From: Chloroflexota bacterium
GTDB taxonomy: Bacteria; Chloroflexota; UBA11872
Direction: 5' to 3'
Assembly (NCBI GenBank): GCA_028875175.1
Contig: JAPPFO010000060.1
Location: forward strand, 1 to 12,491
DNA length: 12,491 nucleotides
Below the pieces are notes generated by a model. That model was given only the letters and a program-made list of their open reading frames with translations. It was not told where the DNA came from and ran no database searches. Made by a program: the position numbers and the translations under genes. Below are positions 1-6,354 of this stretch, piece by piece. Position 1 is the stretch's first letter, and every line of letters begins with the position of its first letter.

Positions 1-541
1 GGGTGTAGTTGACCTGGTAGAAGCAGCGCTGCGCCTGAGCCGGGTGCTGGTTTTCGAGCGTGATGCGGCAATGACGCCGGAATGGCATTTGCCAGAAGCA
101 GTTCAGGCCGCAACCCGGGTTAACGACGATGGGCAGGGCGGAAACCTGCGCGAAGTGGTCTTTCAGATCGCCCTCGCGGGTGGCCCAGGGCACGGCAAAG
201 AAGTCGGGGAGCGGGACCTCGACAGCGGGCTGGTCCTGGTGATCCCAGTACATGCGCAGGACCAGATTGCGGGAGACGGAGCCGGTGATCCAGATGCTCT
301 GGATGGCGCCGGGGCCCTGGATGTCGGCCATTTCCAGGGTCTGGCCCGGGTCCACCGAAACGGCGGGGCGGCACTTCCAGCCGCGGCCCAGGTGGCGGGA
401 TGGGCCGTTGGGATCGGCTTCGGCCCGTGCGCCGCCGCCACGTTCGCCGTGCGGGTTTTCGGCGGAGATGGAGCGCGATTGGGCCGAGGACAGGCGCGAG
501 AGGTTGCCGAGGTGGAGGTTGAGGCCGTTGAAGGCGGGCAT
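1..541 (-). CDS. DUF2961 / GH172-type glycoside hydrolase, partial (N-terminal 180 residues)
   Basis: The frame is open from an ATG at 541-539 off the left edge. I translated it by hand because it has no stop in the window. The first residues read MPAFNGLNLHLGNLSRLSSA, then a Ser-Ile-Ser-Ala-Glu-Asn-Pro stretch and a Gly-rich GERGGGARA segment. Further on come a beta-rich GPGAIQSIWIT segment, LRMYWD, VEVPLPDFFAVPW and finally CGLNCFWQMPFRRHCRITLEN. The order matches the DUF2961 pattern as I remember it (SRSISAEN, 'W..D...P..EVP..DFF', 'C.W.MPFR...I..EN'). GH172 members act on fructofuranosides or arabinofuranosides as oligomeric jelly-roll proteins. The substrate cannot be read here, and the catalytic acidic residues probably lie in the missing half. 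AGGAGT at 554-549, 7 nt upstream, supports the start. The gene is divergent from fic. Family assignment is confident; substrate is unknown. Confidence 0.86.
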   Translation of the reverse strand, partial: MPAFNGLNLHLGNLSRLSSAQSRSISAENPHGERGGGARAEADPNGPSRHLGRGWKCRPAVSVDPGQTLEMADIQGPGAIQSIWITGSVSRNLVLRMYWDHQDQPAVEVPLPDFFAVPWATREGDLKDHFAQVSALPIVVNPGCGLNCFWQMPFRRHCRITLENQHPAQAQRCFYQVNYT

Positions 542-908
542 GGTGGGGACTCCTGGCGCGGCTGACAAGGGAGCCTATTGTGAGCCTGATGGGCGTTGGG
601 CCGCGAGCTACGGGGACCGCGGTTGCCGGACCGGGTAAAGACCTCACTCGCCCGAGCTGACATGGGTCATCGGCCGAATGGCCCCATGCCAAAGTCCTCC
701 CAACTCCATTCGACGAGATTTGTTATTCAGTTTTCGTCCTTAAATCAGAATAGTGGATTGCGTCATTTAGATTTGCGTAACAAGGGACCAGCCAGCCTCG
801 CCCAGAACCCAGACGATCCATCGGAAATGTTATTGTGATTTCAAGCGAAAATCGTAATAGCTAGCCGCGTTATAGCGCGCTGCGCAATATCGGGCAGACG
901 ATCAGGAC
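542..908. other. Intergenic region between GH172 and fic, no gene seen
   Basis: This 367-bp stretch separates two divergent genes and should hold both promoters. Roughly 700-890 is clearly richer in A and T than the flanking genes. It contains an imperfect inverted repeat, annotated separately. Short ORFs here have no ribosome-binding site and no recognisable protein. I saw no tRNA-like cloverleaf. Confidence 0.6.
831..859. promoter_or_regulatory. Imperfect inverted repeat upstream of fic (candidate operator/promoter)
   Basis: TATTGTGATTTC (831-842) faces AAAATCGTAATA (848-859) across five bases. Nine of twelve positions pair. It lies 50-78 bp before the fic start in AT-rich DNA. A poor sigma-70-like pair (TTGTGA at 833-838, TAATAG at 855-860, 16-bp spacer) overlaps it, so a bound repressor could block transcription. 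Function is inferred; only the symmetry is observed. Confidence 0.35.
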
Positions 909-2078
909 ATGAACCGCGGCATCATCGGCCAATACCACGTCACGACCGCCGGCAGCGAGCGCATCGAGGCTTTCGTGCCCATGCCGCTGCCGCCGGATCC
1001 GCCGCTGGAGATTGACGGAACACTCCAGCAGGCCCTGGAACGCGCGCTGCTTGCCCTGGGGCGCCTGGACGGCATTTCGACGCTCCTGCCAGACCCCGAC
1101 CTCTTCATCTACAGCTACGTCCGCAAGGAGGCCGTGCTCTCGTCGCAGATTGAGGGCACGCAGTCCTCGCTATCGGACCTGCTGCTGTTCGAACTGGAGC
1201 AGGCGCCAGGCGTACCGCAAACCGACCTGGATCTCATCGAGGTGTCCAACTATGTGGTCGCACTCGAACACGGCCTTGCGCGGCTGCGCGGCGACTTCCC
1301 GCTCTCGAACCGGCTGCTGCGGGAAATTCATGGCGTATTGCTCGCGCGTGGTCGCGGCAGTAATGGGGACCCCGGCGAATTCCGGCGCTCGCAGAACTGG
1401 ATCGGAGGAACACGGCCGGGGAATGCACGCTTCGTGCCGCCACCGCATACCCACGTTCCCGATTGCATGACGGCGTTGGAGCGGTTCTTGCACGTGGACA
1501 ACGACGGCTTGCCGCTCGTGGTGCGAACGGGATTGGCCCACGTCCAATTCGAGACCATTCACCCCTTCCTCGACGGCAACGGGCGGATTGGACGCCTCCT
1601 CATTACATTCCTCCTCCACCACGGAGGCGCCTTGCGCGAGCCGCTGCTCTACCTCAGCCTGTACTTCAAGCAGCATCGCGAGGTCTACTACGACCTGCTG
1701 GACCTGGTTCGGCGCACGGGAGACTGGGAAGCCTGGCTAGCGTTTTACCTGGAAGGTATCCGGCACGTCGCCACTGAGGCGGTCGCCTCGGTGGAACGGC
1801 TGGAACGGATGTTTGGCGCTGATCGCACAAAAGTCGAAGACGTGGGTCGGCGCGCCAGTTCTGCCCTTCGGGTGCATGAGGCCCTGAAGGCGCAGCCTGT
1901 GCAAACTCTGGCCAGCACAGTAGACAGAACCGGCCTTTCGTTCTCGGGCGCCTCTGCAGCGATGCGCTTGCTCGTCCAGCTTGGTATCGCCCGCGAATTG
2001 ACCGGACGTCGTCGTAACAGGCTATTTGCCTACGACCGCTACCTTGCCCAGCTGATCAAGGGGACAGAACCGCTCTAG
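909..2078 (+). CDS. Fic family protein (class II, N-terminal inhibitory motif, C-terminal winged helix)
   Basis: A 389-residue protein of usual length for the large bacterial Fic group. Such enzymes transfer AMP from ATP to hydroxyl side chains of target proteins, and some also remove it. The N-terminal part (about 20-95) is the Fic N-terminal helical domain and carries SSQIEG at 78-83. This fits the (S/T)xxxE(G/N) inhibitory helix, with Glu82 expected to clash with the ATP gamma-phosphate. The catalytic loop HPFLDGNGRIGR is at 218-229 and intact, with His218 as general base, Asp222 for metal and Arg229 for phosphate. Residues about 310-385 look like a winged helix, common in this subfamily. 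Because inhibition is built in, no separate antitoxin is needed, and none is adjacent. AGGA lies only 1 nt before the ATG, so the ribosome site is poor, but the N-terminus matches the family there. AT-rich upstream DNA hints at possible transfer. Target protein unknown. Confidence 0.95.
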   Translation: MNRGIIGQYHVTTAGSERIEAFVPMPLPPDPPLEIDGTLQQALERALLALGRLDGISTLLPDPDLFIYSYVRKEAVLSSQIEGTQSSLSDLLLFELEQAPGVPQTDLDLIEVSNYVVALEHGLARLRGDFPLSNRLLREIHGVLLARGRGSNGDPGEFRRSQNWIGGTRPGNARFVPPPHTHVPDCMTALERFLHVDNDGLPLVVRTGLAHVQFETIHPFLDGNGRIGRLLITFLLHHGGALREPLLYLSLYFKQHREVYYDLLDLVRRTGDWEAWLAFYLEGIRHVATEAVASVERLERMFGADRTKVEDVGRRASSALRVHEALKAQPVQTLASTVDRTGLSFSGASAAMRLLVQLGIARELTGRRRNRLFAYDRYLAQLIKGTEPL

Positions 2079-2097
2079 GTCAGGCCCTGGAGCTTGG

Positions 2098-2117
2098 CCG
2101 GCGCGGGAATCCGCCGG
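2098..2117. repeat. Short perfect inverted repeat after fic
   Basis: CCGGCG (2098-2103) and CGCCGG (2112-2117) form a 6-bp GC stem with an 8-nt loop, 20 bp after the fic stop. There is no T-run, so it is at best a weak or factor-assisted terminator. GC-rich DNA yields such hairpins by chance. Confidence 0.25.
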
Positions 2118-2216
2118 ATCCTTGCCGCGCCACGACCAATCGTCAGGGGCGCTTGTCGTGCGGCCGGTGTGCGCGAGAATGCGGCCGGAAGTGAATTGCC
2201 GCTAGAGGTCAATTCG

Positions 2217-3662
2217 ATGCCCCCAAGTGACCGCCCGAACGTCATCGTGATCGTCAGCGACACGTACCGGCCGGACCATATTGCGGCGAATGGGCATCCG
2301 GACGTAGTGACGCCGGAGCTGGACGCCTGGCTGGGGCGGAGCGTGACCTTTGACCAGGCGACGGTGTCGAGTTTTCCGACGATTCCGATGCGGACGGACT
2401 GGTTTACGGGGCGATTCGGGCACCCGCGGCATGGCTGGCGCAACCTGGATCCGAAGGCGGTGACGCTGCCGGAGGTGCTGGGGGCGAACGGGTACCGCAC
2501 GCAGTTGATCGCCGACACCACGCACCTGATGAACGCGCACTTCTTTCACCGGTTCGATCGCCATCACTTCAACCGCGGGCACGAAGGCGACGGCAAGTTC
2601 CTGCGGCTGAACGATCCGATCGAGCACGTGGTCGATGATCCGCGAAAGACGCGGGTGGAGTTTGGGAACCACGCCTACACGCCGGTGCTGCCCGACATCC
2701 ACGCGCACACCAACTACTGGCGGCGCTACGAGGACCAGTCGCAACCCATGCGCATGGCGGACGACGTGTGCCGGTTCCTGGAGGACTGCTACGCCAGCCC
2801 GCAGCCGTTCATGTTGTGGGTGGACTGCTTTGACGTGCACGAGCCGTGGTTTCCACCGCGATATCTGCTGGACCTGTACGACCCGACCTACGACGGCCCG
2901 CCGATCGCGCAGCCGAACTATCGCGAGGCAAGCGTCTATACGCCGGCCGAACTGCAAAACATGCGGGCCCGCTACAAGGCCATGTGCACCTTGCTGAGCA
3001 AGGCGGTGGGGCGGATGCTGCGCACGATCGAGGACGCCGGGCTGCTGGACAACTCGATCGTGGTGTTCATGTCGGACCACGGGATGTACCTGGGCGAGCG
3101 CGGCCGCACGGGCAAGTCGGGCATCCAGGCCGACGCGCGGACCGTGTTCCCGTTCCACTGCGAGATCAACCGGATCTGCTGGTCGATGCACGTGCCGCCG
3201 TCGCTGAATCGGACGACGGTCGCGCCGGGATCGCGGCTGGCCGGCCAGGTGCAGGCGCCGGACCTGGCGCCGACGGTGCTGGAGCTGTGCGACATCCCGG
3301 TGCCGTCCGCAATGGACGTGGAAGGCACGAGCCTGGTTCCGTTGCTGGAGGGGGATTCGGATGGGCCTCGTTCGCTGGCAATCACCGCGACGACCAGCGA
3401 CGTAGGCGGCGGCTGGGTGCATACGCGAGCGCCTGCCGTGACTGACGGCGAGTGGAAGCTGCTGGTGGATGAGGGGCACGGCGACGGCGGACCCGAGCTC
3501 TATCAGATCGCCGACGATCCAGCTGAGGCGGTGAACTTGATCGACAGCGACCGGGACGAAGCGCGGAGGATTCATGCCGCGATGCTCGAGTGGCTGGCCG
3601 GCCACGATGCGACGCCGGAAACGCTGGAGCGGCTGAGTGCCGAGCGGGTCGGCCTAGCCTGA
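2217..3662 (+). CDS. Sulfatase-fold (alkaline phosphatase superfamily) hydrolase with Thr at the nucleophile position
   Basis: A 481-residue protein from the ATG at 2217. The frame is open further upstream, but GAGG at 2205-2208 sits 8 nt before this ATG and the fold begins right after it (PNVIVIVSDTYRPDH). Metal-site features are present: Asp15 at the end of strand 1, His208 in FDVHEPW, Asp287-His288 in MSDHG, and Lys300. A C-terminal section (about 420-470) has the usual 'W.L..D..ELY.....DP.E..NL' layout. The nucleophile motif, normally C/S-x-P-x-R, reads T55-I-P-M-R59 (codon ACG at 2379-2381). Cys or Ser is needed for conversion to formylglycine, so a classical sulfatase mechanism is not expected. 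Thr is the nucleophile in the related phosphodiesterase/nucleotide pyrophosphatase branch. No signal peptide is evident, so it is probably cytoplasmic. It may act on phosphate or phosphonate esters; substrate unknown. It lies 138 bp after fic on the same strand. Confidence 0.93.
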   Translation: MPPSDRPNVIVIVSDTYRPDHIAANGHPDVVTPELDAWLGRSVTFDQATVSSFPTIPMRTDWFTGRFGHPRHGWRNLDPKAVTLPEVLGANGYRTQLIADTTHLMNAHFFHRFDRHHFNRGHEGDGKFLRLNDPIEHVVDDPRKTRVEFGNHAYTPVLPDIHAHTNYWRRYEDQSQPMRMADDVCRFLEDCYASPQPFMLWVDCFDVHEPWFPPRYLLDLYDPTYDGPPIAQPNYREASVYTPAELQNMRARYKAMCTLLSKAVGRMLRTIEDAGLLDNSIVVFMSDHGMYLGERGRTGKSGIQADARTVFPFHCEINRICWSMHVPPSLNRTTVAPGSRLAGQVQAPDLAPTVLELCDIPVPSAMDVEGTSLVPLLEGDSDGPRSLAITATTSDVGGGWVHTRAPAVTDGEWKLLVDEGHGDGGPELYQIADDPAEAVNLIDSDRDEARRIHAAMLEWLAGHDATPETLERLSAERVGLA

Positions 3663-3729
3663 CGCACCCGAGGACCCGCCTCTCCTGTCGCCGCTGTGTC
3701 CGCGGGCGGCCACCCCGCAGGGCAGAATG

Positions 3730-3757
3730 TTGGCAGCCGTCAGACGGCAAATCTAGA
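3730..3757 (+). promoter_or_regulatory. Candidate promoter with a perfect 13-bp palindrome
   Basis: TTGGCA (3730-3735) and TCTAGA (3752-3757) could be weak -35 and -10 elements with a 16-bp spacer. Between them is GCCGTC-A-GACGGC (3736-3748), a perfect palindrome with 6-bp arms and a one-base centre. A regulator bound there would block polymerase. The symmetry is certain; the promoter assignment is a guess. Confidence 0.28.
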
Positions 3758-3774
3758 TCCGCGAGGCACGACGC

Positions 3775-4725
3775 ATGCACGCGCTGATTACCGGGGGCGC
3801 CGGCAGCATTGGGTCGCGGCTGGCGGCCGCGCTGATCGAGCGGGGCGACCGGGTGACGGTGGTGGACGTGCGGGCGGAGCCGGTGGCGCCGTCGGCAGCG
3901 TTCGAGCGCGCGGACGTGCGGGTGGGCGAGACGCAGGCTCCCGGCTTTATTAACGGCATCGTCGCCGAGACTCGACCCGACAGCATCTACCACCTGGCCT
4001 CGCTGCTCTCGGGAAGTTCGGAGACGGACTCGGAGTTGGCCTGGCGGGTGAACCTGGACGGCATTCGCCACGTGCTGGAGGCGGCGCGGATTCATGGCGT
4101 GGGACGGGTGCTGTTTCCCAGTTCAGTGGCCACGTTTGGACTCGGCGTTGGCGACACCGTCACCGACGACAGTCCCCAGTGGCCGGCCGGCCTGTACGGC
4201 GTGACGAAGGTGCTGGGGGAGAGGCTGGGTGTCTACTACTACCAGCGTTTCGGCGTGGACTTTCGATGCGTTCGGCTATCGGCCATGGTGGCGCCCACGG
4301 CGCCGGCGGCGGGTGCGGCCAGCGCGTTCGTGTGCGAGCTCTACATCGAGGCTGTGCGCGAGGGCGGCTATGCCTTCAAGGTCTACCCGCACAGCCGCAT
4401 CCCACTGGTGTGGGTGGATGACGTGGTGGGGGCGATGCTGCAACTGCACGACGCACCGGCCAGCAGCCTGAGTCGCCGGGTGTACCAGGTGATGGGGTCC
4501 AACCCAACGGTCCAGGACATGGCCGACGCGGTTCAGCAGCGAATGCCGGGCGTGAAGCTAACGTTCGACCCGGATCCCGTGCCCGCCGGCGTGGTGGACA
4601 GCTGGGCCTCCAGCATGGACGACACGAGCGCCCGCACCGACTGGGGCTGGGCGCCCAGGTTCGACCTGGATGGGATGACGGACGCGGTCCTGGCGGAGTT
4701 GCAGTCGGAACAGGTCGCCAATTAA
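3775..4725 (+). CDS. Extended SDR: NAD-dependent epimerase/dehydratase, L-threonine 3-dehydrogenase-like
   Basis: A 316-residue, cytoplasmic extended short-chain dehydrogenase of typical length. The Rossmann nucleotide site is GGAGSIG at 7-13, with Asp31 after strand 2, which favours NAD over NADP. The active-site Tyr-Lys pair is Y141-GVT-K145, preceded by PSSVATFG at 115-122. The C-terminal part resembles SDR-type L-threonine 3-dehydrogenase: IPLVWVDD, then DSWASSMDD and ARTDWGWAPRFDLDGMT. These match the 'DSW..S.DD..A..DWGW.P..DL..MT' ending I associate with that group. However, the GGGTTDYA-like substrate loop I expect after 'LR.P..IS' is replaced by an Ala-rich stretch (TAPAAGAASAF). The substrate may therefore be a nucleotide sugar or another beta-hydroxy acid. 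GAGG at 3763-3766, 8 nt before the ATG, supports the start. SDR family is firm; substrate is not. Confidence 0.9.
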   Translation: MHALITGGAGSIGSRLAAALIERGDRVTVVDVRAEPVAPSAAFERADVRVGETQAPGFINGIVAETRPDSIYHLASLLSGSSETDSELAWRVNLDGIRHVLEAARIHGVGRVLFPSSVATFGLGVGDTVTDDSPQWPAGLYGVTKVLGERLGVYYYQRFGVDFRCVRLSAMVAPTAPAAGAASAFVCELYIEAVREGGYAFKVYPHSRIPLVWVDDVVGAMLQLHDAPASSLSRRVYQVMGSNPTVQDMADAVQQRMPGVKLTFDPDPVPAGVVDSWASSMDDTSARTDWGWAPRFDLDGMTDAVLAELQSEQVAN

Positions 4726-4928
4726 CGCTCCCTAGCCTTTAGCCTGCCCGACAACGCACACCGGCGGCTGGGCTTTGCGGGAAAGTCGTGGTTTGCCCAT
4801 TGGCCTGCGTGATGTCGCCTCAGACACTATGTCCCCGTGCTCCTGCTGCAAGCCGCCCACGGTGTCAGCCAACCGGCCCGCGAGCGCATGGCGTCGCGAT
4901 GGACGTGACCGGCTAACCGGCTCGGCGT

Positions 4929-4958
4929 TTGAGCGATTGGCCTGTACTTCGCCATAGT
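4929..4958 (+). promoter_or_regulatory. Candidate sigma-70-like promoter for the flippase-fold gene
   Basis: TTGAGC (4929-4934) and CATAGT (4953-4958) are separated by 18 bp and match the consensus hexamers at four positions each. The predicted start of transcription would leave a leader of about 20 nt containing the AGGGGA ribosome site. The remaining gap upstream (4726-4928) shows no gene. Confidence 0.33.
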
Positions 4959-4986
4959 CAGGCTGGCGCTTGCAGGGGATTTGTGC

Positions 4987-6354
4987 GTGGCCAGGACCGC
5001 GGCTCCGACGACTTACCGCGCGATGGCGGTCTTTTTCCTGCCGCTGGCCGCGGCCCAGGTCTTCCAGACGTTGCGCAATCCAGTGCTGGACGCCGGCATC
5101 TCGCGCGCGGTCGACCCGGAGACGTCACTGGCCGCTTTCGCGATCGTGGCCAGCGTCGTCCAGATCCTCAGCGCCTCCGGTACCGCCATTCAGAGCGCTT
5201 ACCTGGTGCTGGTGCGCGGCCGCCAGTCCTTCGCCGTCATCCAGCGCTACATGTTGCTGTACATGGCGGTCATTACCGGGATCAGCACGCTCTTTGCATT
5301 GCCCGGAATCGGCGAGACCTTTTTCCGCTTCGCGATGGGGACGCCCGAGAGCCTGCTGCCCGAGGTGATGACCATGATGCGCATCTCGCTGGCCATCCCG
5401 CTCTTCAACCTGCTGCGCGTGTTCAACCTGGCGCAGCTGGCGCATCGGCGTCGCTCCAACCTGATCTGGGTCGCCCCGGCCGTCGGCCAGGTGGTGTTGA
5501 TCGCGCTCGGCCTGGGCGTCGTCCCGCAGCTTCCCGTTCCCGGTATCTACAGCGCCGCCGTGGTGTGGGTCATCGTGGCCGTGATCGAGGGCGTGCTGGC
5601 CGTGTTGCTGGTCCGCCAGGTCGACCGCGCCGCCCCCTATGCCCCGGATCCTGCCGGCGAAGCGCCCCTGGACTTCCGCTACCTGACCGGATTCCTGATC
5701 CCGCTGATCATCACCCAGTTCGCCCTCACCATCGGCCATCCCATGGTGAACGCCGGGTTGCTTCGGCTGCCCGATCCCGAGGCCACGGTTGGCGCGTTTC
5801 GCGTGGCGTTCAGTCTTGGGATGTTGCCGCTGACCGCGATGGCAGCGCTGCGGCAGGTCGTGCTCGTGCTCGGACGCGACGCCGATCAGCAGCGCCGCGC
5901 CCGCCGCTTCGTCTACGGCGTGGGACTGGGCATGGGCGGCCTCATGGCCCTGATCGCCTTTAGCCCGCTGAATCGCGTCGTGATCGCCGACCTGGTGGGC
6001 GCCCCCGAGGCCCTGGTGCCCGACGCCATCACCGCGCTCAAGATCCTGTCGGTTTTCCCGCTGTTGATGGCGGTGCGCCAGTTCTACCAGTCGATGACGA
6101 TGAACCAGCGTCGGACGCGCCGAGTGGCCTTCACCGCCTTCTCCCGCCTGCTGATGATGGCTTCGTTCCTGTTCCTGATCACGCCGCTGGCTGGCTGGAC
6201 AGGGGCTGGCGTGGGCGCGGTGGCCAGGATCGCCGCCATGGGCACCGAGGCGGGGACCGCGTACCTGGTGGGTCGTCGATTCTTCGGTATGGACCCGGCC
6301 ACCCGACAGGCCGCCGACAAGTCCGCGTCAGCTCCCCCGGTCCGCCCGAAGTAG
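4987..6354 (+). CDS. MATE/MOP-fold multi-spanning transporter or flippase (ANKH-like?)
   Basis: A very hydrophobic 455-residue protein with about 12 predicted membrane helices in two bundles of six. I chose GTG at 4987 because AGGGGA (4974-4979) is 7 nt upstream; the in-frame TTG at 4981 is too close to it. The two halves share a motif: N31-P-x-x-D-A-G near residue 31 followed by R40-A-V-DPE45, and H251-P-x-x-N-A-G followed by R260-L-PDPE265, each leading into 'AAF' or 'GAF' and a long helix. The offset is 220 residues, as expected for the two-fold pseudosymmetry of the MATE/Wzx/MurJ superfamily. The 'LPDPE' helix entry recalls bacterial relatives of the ANKH exporter, but I rely on memory for that. 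Substrate is unknown; lipid-linked sugars, drugs or small anions are possible. It is transcribed towards the dehydrogenase gene, and the coding ends overlap by 27 bp. Confidence 0.85.
   Translation: MARTAAPTTYRAMAVFFLPLAAAQVFQTLRNPVLDAGISRAVDPETSLAAFAIVASVVQILSASGTAIQSAYLVLVRGRQSFAVIQRYMLLYMAVITGISTLFALPGIGETFFRFAMGTPESLLPEVMTMMRISLAIPLFNLLRVFNLAQLAHRRRSNLIWVAPAVGQVVLIALGLGVVPQLPVPGIYSAAVVWVIVAVIEGVLAVLLVRQVDRAAPYAPDPAGEAPLDFRYLTGFLIPLIITQFALTIGHPMVNAGLLRLPDPEATVGAFRVAFSLGMLPLTAMAALRQVVLVLGRDADQQRRARRFVYGVGLGMGGLMALIAFSPLNRVVIADLVGAPEALVPDAITALKILSVFPLLMAVRQFYQSMTMNQRRTRRVAFTAFSRLLMMASFLFLITPLAGWTGAGVGAVARIAAMGTEAGTAYLVGRRFFGMDPATRQAADKSASAPPVRPK

Noticed and set aside
120..692. Minus-strand open frames of 166-190 codons (120-692) and plus-strand frames over the GH172 region
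   Set aside because: Pro/Arg/Ser-rich shadows; the frame starting at 541 matches DUF2961 motifs throughout.
596..838. An 80-codon plus-strand ORF in the fic leader
   Set aside because: No ribosome site, no recognisable domain, and it crosses the AT-rich region.
909..2078. Fic as the toxin of a two-gene toxin-antitoxin or defence system
   Set aside because: The inhibitory motif is inside the protein and no small antitoxin gene or defence-type partner is adjacent.
2098..2117. Hairpin after fic as an intrinsic terminator
   Set aside because: No T-run follows; kept only as a weak repeat.
2202..3605. A 467-codon minus-strand open frame opposite the sulfatase-fold gene
   Set aside because: It is rich in Arg, His, Val and Gln with no domain, as expected for the antisense of a GC-rich gene; the plus strand carries clear active-site motifs.
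4929..5963. A 344-codon plus-strand frame overlapping the flippase-fold gene
   Set aside because: Arg/Gly/Pro-rich shadow; the other frame gives 12 coherent membrane helices and an internal repeat.
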